Translations under genes and position numbers: made by a program
Notes under the pieces: generated by a model
What the model saw: the letters and a program-made list of their open reading frames with translations, nothing else
What the model was told of the DNA's origin: nothing
Databases searched by the model: none
NCBI GenBank assembly: GCA_002429085.1
Contig: DIYR01000178.1
Coordinates: forward strand, 1 to 19,059
Reading direction: 5' to 3'
Origin: Flavobacteriales bacterium UBA6049
Lineage (GTDB): Bacteria > Bacteroidota > Bacteroidia > Flavobacteriales_G > Salibacteraceae
Length of the DNA stretch: 19,059 nt
Shown here: one piece after another, positions 15,703-19,059 of the stretch
Position numbering within the stretch: the first letter of the stretch is position 1
How the letters are laid out: every line of letters begins with the position of its first letter

Positions 15703-16722
15703 ATGGAAGTACGTTCATTGTTATTAACCTCGGCTCGAGTTTCTTTAGTTTGTTCATTGTTAGTTGTGCTAGCAGGTAGTGTGGTTCGCATGACAGGTTC
15801 AGGAATGGGGTGTCCGGATTGGCCAAAGTGTTTTGGTTACTATATCCCTCCAACCGATATTGAACAAGTGTTATGGCACCCTCATCATGAGGTGGAAAAA
15901 GGCCAGATGATTGTGCATGACGAAGCTTTATGGATAGCTAAATCAACATTTACTACTGGCGATCAGTTGATTATTAGTAATTGGGAAAAATACACACGTC
16001 ATGATTATGCTATTTTTAATCCAGCTCATACATGGACGGAATACATCAATCGTTTAGTAGGGGCATTTACTGGTCTACCAGTACTATTAACTTTTGTATT
16101 GAGTTTCTTTTTCCTGCGCAAAAAAGTTTGGATTCCTCTCTTTGCAACTTTGTCATTATTTACACTAGGCTTTGAAGCATGGCTTGGAAAGTTGGTAGTA
16201 GATGGAAACCTTGTTCCAAATCAAATTACCATTCACATGTTTGGAGCGCTTGCTCTGGTAGCGTTTCTTTTGATCTTAATTAGGTTGATTAAAGGGAAGG
16301 CAGATAATTATGTGATGGGTAAAGTAGAAGTAGGCGTAATGATAGCTGTTCTTGCAATGACTTTGCTTCAAGTGTATATGGGAACTGCTGTTCGTGAAGA
16401 GGTTGATATAATTGCTCATTCTGGAGTAGCACGATCTTCATGGGTAGATTCACTTAGTGTGATATTCAAAGTGCATAGAAGCTTTTCTATTCTTGTTCTA
16501 GCATTGAATGGCTATTTGTTGTGGAAACTGAAGATAATTAGCGGAAAACTCAACTTGATAGTTTGGGCTTCTATTCTTGTTTTCGAAATTCTACTTGGAA
16601 TTGGATTGACCTATTTATCATTCCCATCGTTTATGCAGCCATTACACTTACTCTCGGCATTTGTGTTGTTCGGAATTCAATTTGATGTACTAACTGGAAT
16701 GAAAATTCAGTCTACCCACTGA
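15703..16722 (+). CDS. ctaA: Heme A synthase, COX15/CtaA family
   Basis: CtaA oxidises the methyl group of heme O to make heme A for aa3-type cytochrome c oxidase, in the cytoplasmic membrane. Conserved features from the ATG at 15703 (339 residues): TGSGMGCPDWPKCFG with the paired loop cysteines C37 and C43, EYINRLVGA (E113), and membrane-helix histidines H109, H178, H258 (KVHRS) and H315, consistent with heme ligands. About eight membrane helices. I prefer this ATG to a GTG at 15679, which lies inside the terminator stem. It is alone rather than beside ctaB or oxidase genes. It overlaps the 3' end of the convergent GldE-GldD frame by 16 bases (16707-16722). Confidence 0.93.
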   Translation: MEVRSLLLTSARVSLVCSLLVVLAGSVVRMTGSGMGCPDWPKCFGYYIPPTDIEQVLWHPHHEVEKGQMIVHDEALWIAKSTFTTGDQLIISNWEKYTRHDYAIFNPAHTWTEYINRLVGAFTGLPVLLTFVLSFFFLRKKVWIPLFATLSLFTLGFEAWLGKLVVDGNLVPNQITIHMFGALALVAFLLILIRLIKGKADNYVMGKVEVGVMIAVLAMTLLQVYMGTAVREEVDIIAHSGVARSSWVDSLSVIFKVHRSFSILVLALNGYLLWKLKIISGKLNLIVWASILVFEILLGIGLTYLSFPSFMQPLHLLSAFVLFGIQFDVLTGMKIQSTH

Positions 16723-18686
16723 AATGTTTCAATTATGCGGTAGAGGTCATTCTTAATATATGCCTCCATTGGGAATAATGAATCAGGATTAGGAGTAGAT
16801 TCAAAGTAAAGCGAGCCATGTAAATAGTGGTTAACACTGTCAGTTAAAAAGAACTGAAACGAGGCTGCAGTACTTCCCTCAAAGTCAAATGTTAAACCAT
16901 ATAGGTCGTCTTCAGGAGAGTACACCAAATCCTCTTTAATATCTTTAGCTTTCTCCATGTGTTTTATTGCTAGCTTACGACTTGTTTCTGTGTAAAATCG
17001 TAAGGAGTCTTTCACTGTATCATCAAAATACGAAAAGTGAACACGAGCATTCAATTTTGGGTAGCGCAAATTAAACCAGCAGTTATCTTCTCTATTCTCT
17101 TTAGAAATACGCAAGTAATCTAACTCGGCCATTGACTGATTGTACTGAAAAGTGAAACCGCAATCTTTTGGGAAACTTTGGTAATTAGGCTTAATAAGTT
17201 CTACTCGATGGTATGCTCTAGGTTTTGGGTAAAATTCATCTTCACTACATCCAGATAGTAAAGAAGAGGCCCCAATAATAAGAGCAATTAAACCTGCTGA
17301 ATTCCTCTTTGAGGATGATTTTACATGCTCGTCTTTCGGTAAAGTGACTTTTACTTGTTTAATGCGCTTTTTATCTGCTGCTTCAATAGTAAACGTGAAA
17401 TCTGCAATGGTTAATTTTTCGTTCTTCTTTGGAATTCTTCCTGCATGTTCAAGTACCAATCCTGCTAGGGTATCAGATTCACCTTTTAGTTCTTCTAAGG
17501 TTTCACCTTCAATTCCAAGAACTCGATAAGCGTCATTTAATGCAGTTTTTCCTTCAAAAACCACGTTGCGTTCATCAATTCTTGAGTAAACGAGGTCTTC
17601 ATCATCAAACTCATCAGAAATATCACCAACAATTTCTTCAATTACATCTTCTAGTGTTACAATGCCTTGAGCTCCACCATACTCATCAACCACAATTGCC
17701 ATGTGCATTTTACGCTCTCTGAACTCGTTTAGAAGGTCATCGATCTTCTTTTTTTCTGGAACGAAAAAAGGTTCTCGTATTAATTCTTGCCATTTGAAAT
17801 CTTCACCAGCACTTTTCAAATACGGTAATAAATCTTTCAAATAGAGCACGCCTTTTATCTGATCGAATTCTTCATTGTAAATAGGAATACGAGAGAACCC
17901 AGATTCTAAAACTTCGGTAAGGAGTTGGTTGTACGGAGTAGCCAAATCGAAGCCAGTAACATCAATTCTAGGTGTCATAATTTGACGTACATCTGTATTT
18001 CCAAACTTTACAATCCCCTTTAAAATCTTGTGGTCTTCTTCTGGAATCTCATTCTTATTCGTGATTTCGAGTGCTTGTGAAAGCTCATCTACAGAAATTC
18101 CGTTTGATTTCTTCTTGATTCGTCTATCTAAAAATGCCGATGATCTTACCAGTAATGGAACCAGTTGCATTTGATTAAAGAAGCGAAAAGAAAGCATAAT
18201 CGGGTATGCCATCAATTTGGCCAAGCGCAACGGATGACGAGAGGCATATACTTTTGGGATTACTTCACCAAAGAACAAAATCAAAAAAGTGATTCCTACA
18301 ATGTCTACTAAAAAGGCAATTAAATCCGCTTCTATAACAAATCCAAAAAGAGAGGTGTCTGAAAAATCGAATACAACGCCAGTAATTAAAGAGGTGAGGA
18401 GGATAATGGCAACATTGATAAAGTTATTACTTATCAAAATGGTCGCAAGAAGTTCTTTACTTCTATTTAGTAGATCTAAGACGATAGTTGAAGCTTTGCT
18501 TCCTTCATCTTCAAGCTCTTTTCGTTGAACAGGATTCAATGAAAAAAAAGCAACCTCCGATCCAGAAACTAGGGCAGAACAGATCAGTAACAATAGTAGA
18601 AATACAAAGGCTATGATATGGCCTATTGATATTCCGTTTGTAATAAGTAGTAATCCGTAACTAAAAGGTTCGACCGGGTCGTCCAA
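16707..18686 (-). CDS. gldE-gldD: GldE-GldD fusion: gliding/type IX secretion proteins in one frame
   Basis: The single 659-codon frame joins two gliding proteins normally encoded by adjacent genes after ssb. Residues about 1-190 are a DUF21 membrane domain (helices near 22-40, 80-105, 120-145), 225-360 two CBS motifs (GFSRIPIY, VVDEYGGAQGIVTLEDVIEEIVGDI) and 360-450 a CorC/HlyC-like C-terminal domain: GldE. Residues 456-480 are a lipoprotein signal peptide (KSSSKRN, core 464-478, lipobox LSGC with C480), and 481-659 is GldD (SEDEFYPKPRAYHRVEL). The signal peptide is topologically sensible: cytoplasmic CorC domain, helix, periplasmic GldD. The start is TTG (18686), with an upstream in-frame stop and no ATG nearby. 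No in-frame ATG, GTG or TTG at codons 445-470 would allow separate GldD translation. Whether LspA cleaves at C480 is unknown. GldE and GldD are needed for gliding in Flavobacterium johnsoniae. Confidence 0.88.
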   Translation of the reverse strand: MDDPVEPFSYGLLLITNGISIGHIIAFVFLLLLLICSALVSGSEVAFFSLNPVQRKELEDEGSKASTIVLDLLNRSKELLATILISNNFINVAIILLTSLITGVVFDFSDTSLFGFVIEADLIAFLVDIVGITFLILFFGEVIPKVYASRHPLRLAKLMAYPIMLSFRFFNQMQLVPLLVRSSAFLDRRIKKKSNGISVDELSQALEITNKNEIPEEDHKILKGIVKFGNTDVRQIMTPRIDVTGFDLATPYNQLLTEVLESGFSRIPIYNEEFDQIKGVLYLKDLLPYLKSAGEDFKWQELIREPFFVPEKKKIDDLLNEFRERKMHMAIVVDEYGGAQGIVTLEDVIEEIVGDISDEFDDEDLVYSRIDERNVVFEGKTALNDAYRVLGIEGETLEELKGESDTLAGLVLEHAGRIPKKNEKLTIADFTFTIEAADKKRIKQVKVTLPKDEHVKSSSKRNSAGLIALIIGASSLLSGCSEDEFYPKPRAYHRVELIKPNYQSFPKDCGFTFQYNQSMAELDYLRISKENREDNCWFNLRYPKLNARVHFSYFDDTVKDSLRFYTETSRKLAIKHMEKAKDIKEDLVYSPEDDLYGLTFDFEGSTAASFQFFLTDSVNHYLHGSLYFESTPNPDSLFPMEAYIKNDLYRIIETFQWVD

Positions 18687-18717
18687 AATGAAAGAGTTTG
18701 GTTAACAATCGTATTGA

Positions 18718-19059
18718 TTAGAATGGTAAATCGTCATCCATCTGTTCGGCATCTCCTGAATTTGAAGCAGCAGTAGATGTATTATTAGACGCTTGATAAT
18801 TTCCAGCTGGTTCTTGAGAAGGAGCTGGTGCTTGTTGCTGTGAAAGAGCACTGTCTCCTCTGCTTCCCAGCATAGTCATGTTATCAGCAACTACCTCGGT
18901 AATATAGCGTGTGTTGCGATCTTGATCTTCCCAAGATCTTGTTTTCAACTTTCCTTCAACATAGATTGAACTTCCTTTACGAAGGTATTTCTCTGCAATT
19001 TCTGCTAATCCACGCCACATTACAATATTGTGCCATTCAGTGCTATCTACGCGATTTCC
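18718..19059 (-). CDS. ssb: Single-stranded DNA-binding protein (partial, N terminus beyond window)
   Basis: Ssb coats single-stranded DNA during replication and repair. The frame is open to the window edge: 114 codons with stop at 18718. The visible part holds the OB-fold blocks NRVDSTEWHNIVMWRGLAE, then KYLRKGSSIYVEGKLKTRSW and ITEVVADNMTMLGSR, a Ser/Gln/Asn-rich linker, and the acidic tip DDDLPF that contacts partner proteins. The ATG at 19020 is internal, not the start. The stop is 31 bases before the GldE-GldD start; ssb-gldE-gldD is the usual Bacteroidota order. Confidence 0.97.
   Translation of the reverse strand, partial: GNRVDSTEWHNIVMWRGLAEIAEKYLRKGSSIYVEGKLKTRSWEDQDRNTRYITEVVADNMTMLGSRGDSALSQQQAPAPSQEPAGNYQASNNTSTAASNSGDAEQMDDDLPF

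Noticed and set aside
16707..16722. 16-base overlap of convergent 3' ends (ctaA and the GldE-GldD frame)
   Set aside because: Both stops are supported by full-length proteins; short convergent overlaps occur in compact genomes, so I do not treat it as a finding.
17429..17722. 97-codon plus-strand frame opposite gldE
   Set aside because: Antisense shadow of the CBS/CorC region, low-complexity His/Leu/Gln-rich peptide, no start context.
19020..19059. ATG 19020 as the ssb start
   Set aside because: In-frame sequence upstream continues the conserved OB-fold (NRVDSTEWHNIVMW), so the true start lies beyond the window.
1..19059. CRISPR arrays, tRNA/rRNA genes, transposases, inverted-repeat ends of mobile elements
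   Set aside because: Scanning both strands by eye, I saw no regularly spaced repeats, no tRNA-like cloverleaf in the gaps, and no transposase or integrase sequence.

Overview
The window is an AT-rich, gene-dense stretch of a Bacteroidota chromosome, most likely from the Flavobacteriia/Flavobacteriales. Evidence: gliding genes (GldE and GldD behind ssb), a PorV/PorQ-type outer-membrane protein, Bacteroidota-specific families (DUF5686 with a carboxypeptidase-like N-terminal domain, DUF5777 barrel, OB-fold 'tRNA_anti-like' protein), a TatC with a long periplasmic insertion, and little Shine-Dalgarno sequence before starts. Genus cannot be fixed from sequence alone. No tRNA, rRNA, CRISPR array, insertion sequence or phage gene was seen; it reads as core chromosome.

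Layout. (1) 1-6572, minus strand: a tightly packed run transcribed right to left: PorV-family protein, lnt, hemH, pabB, tilS and the first 27 codons of an unidentified gene. Gaps are -4 to 51 bases, so this is probably one operon. (2) 6620-11020, plus strand: a seven-gene run with gaps of -4 to 10 bases: cation diffusion facilitator, heme-motif lipoprotein, OB-fold protein, YceI protein, DUF5777 barrel, pssA, purS. It ends at a hairpin terminator (11042-11077) shared with the converging next operon. (3) 15287-11078, minus strand: tatC, DUF5686 outer-membrane protein, lptB. (4) 15408-16722, plus strand: a possible small membrane protein, a strong intrinsic terminator, then the heme A synthase gene ctaA, whose start lies only 11 bases after the terminator. 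(5) 19059-16707, minus strand: the 3' part of ssb, then one 659-codon frame that joins GldE to GldD.

How they work together. Most genes serve the cell envelope: lipoprotein maturation (lnt), LPS transport (lptB), Tat export (tatC), phospholipid synthesis (pssA), outer-membrane proteins (PorV-like, DUF5686, DUF5777) and gliding/type IX secretion (GldE-GldD). A second theme is heme and respiration: hemH makes heme, ctaA makes heme A, and the lipoprotein at 7678 carries an apparent c-type heme site.

Most notable points: the in-frame GldE-GldD fusion with an internal lipoprotein signal peptide, and an out-of-frame ATG-TAA at the junction that looks like an old gldD start; a compact envelope cluster (CX4CH lipoprotein, OB-fold, YceI, DUF5777) of unknown joint function; the terminator placed as a possible attenuator before ctaA; and a 13-bp direct repeat just upstream of tatC.
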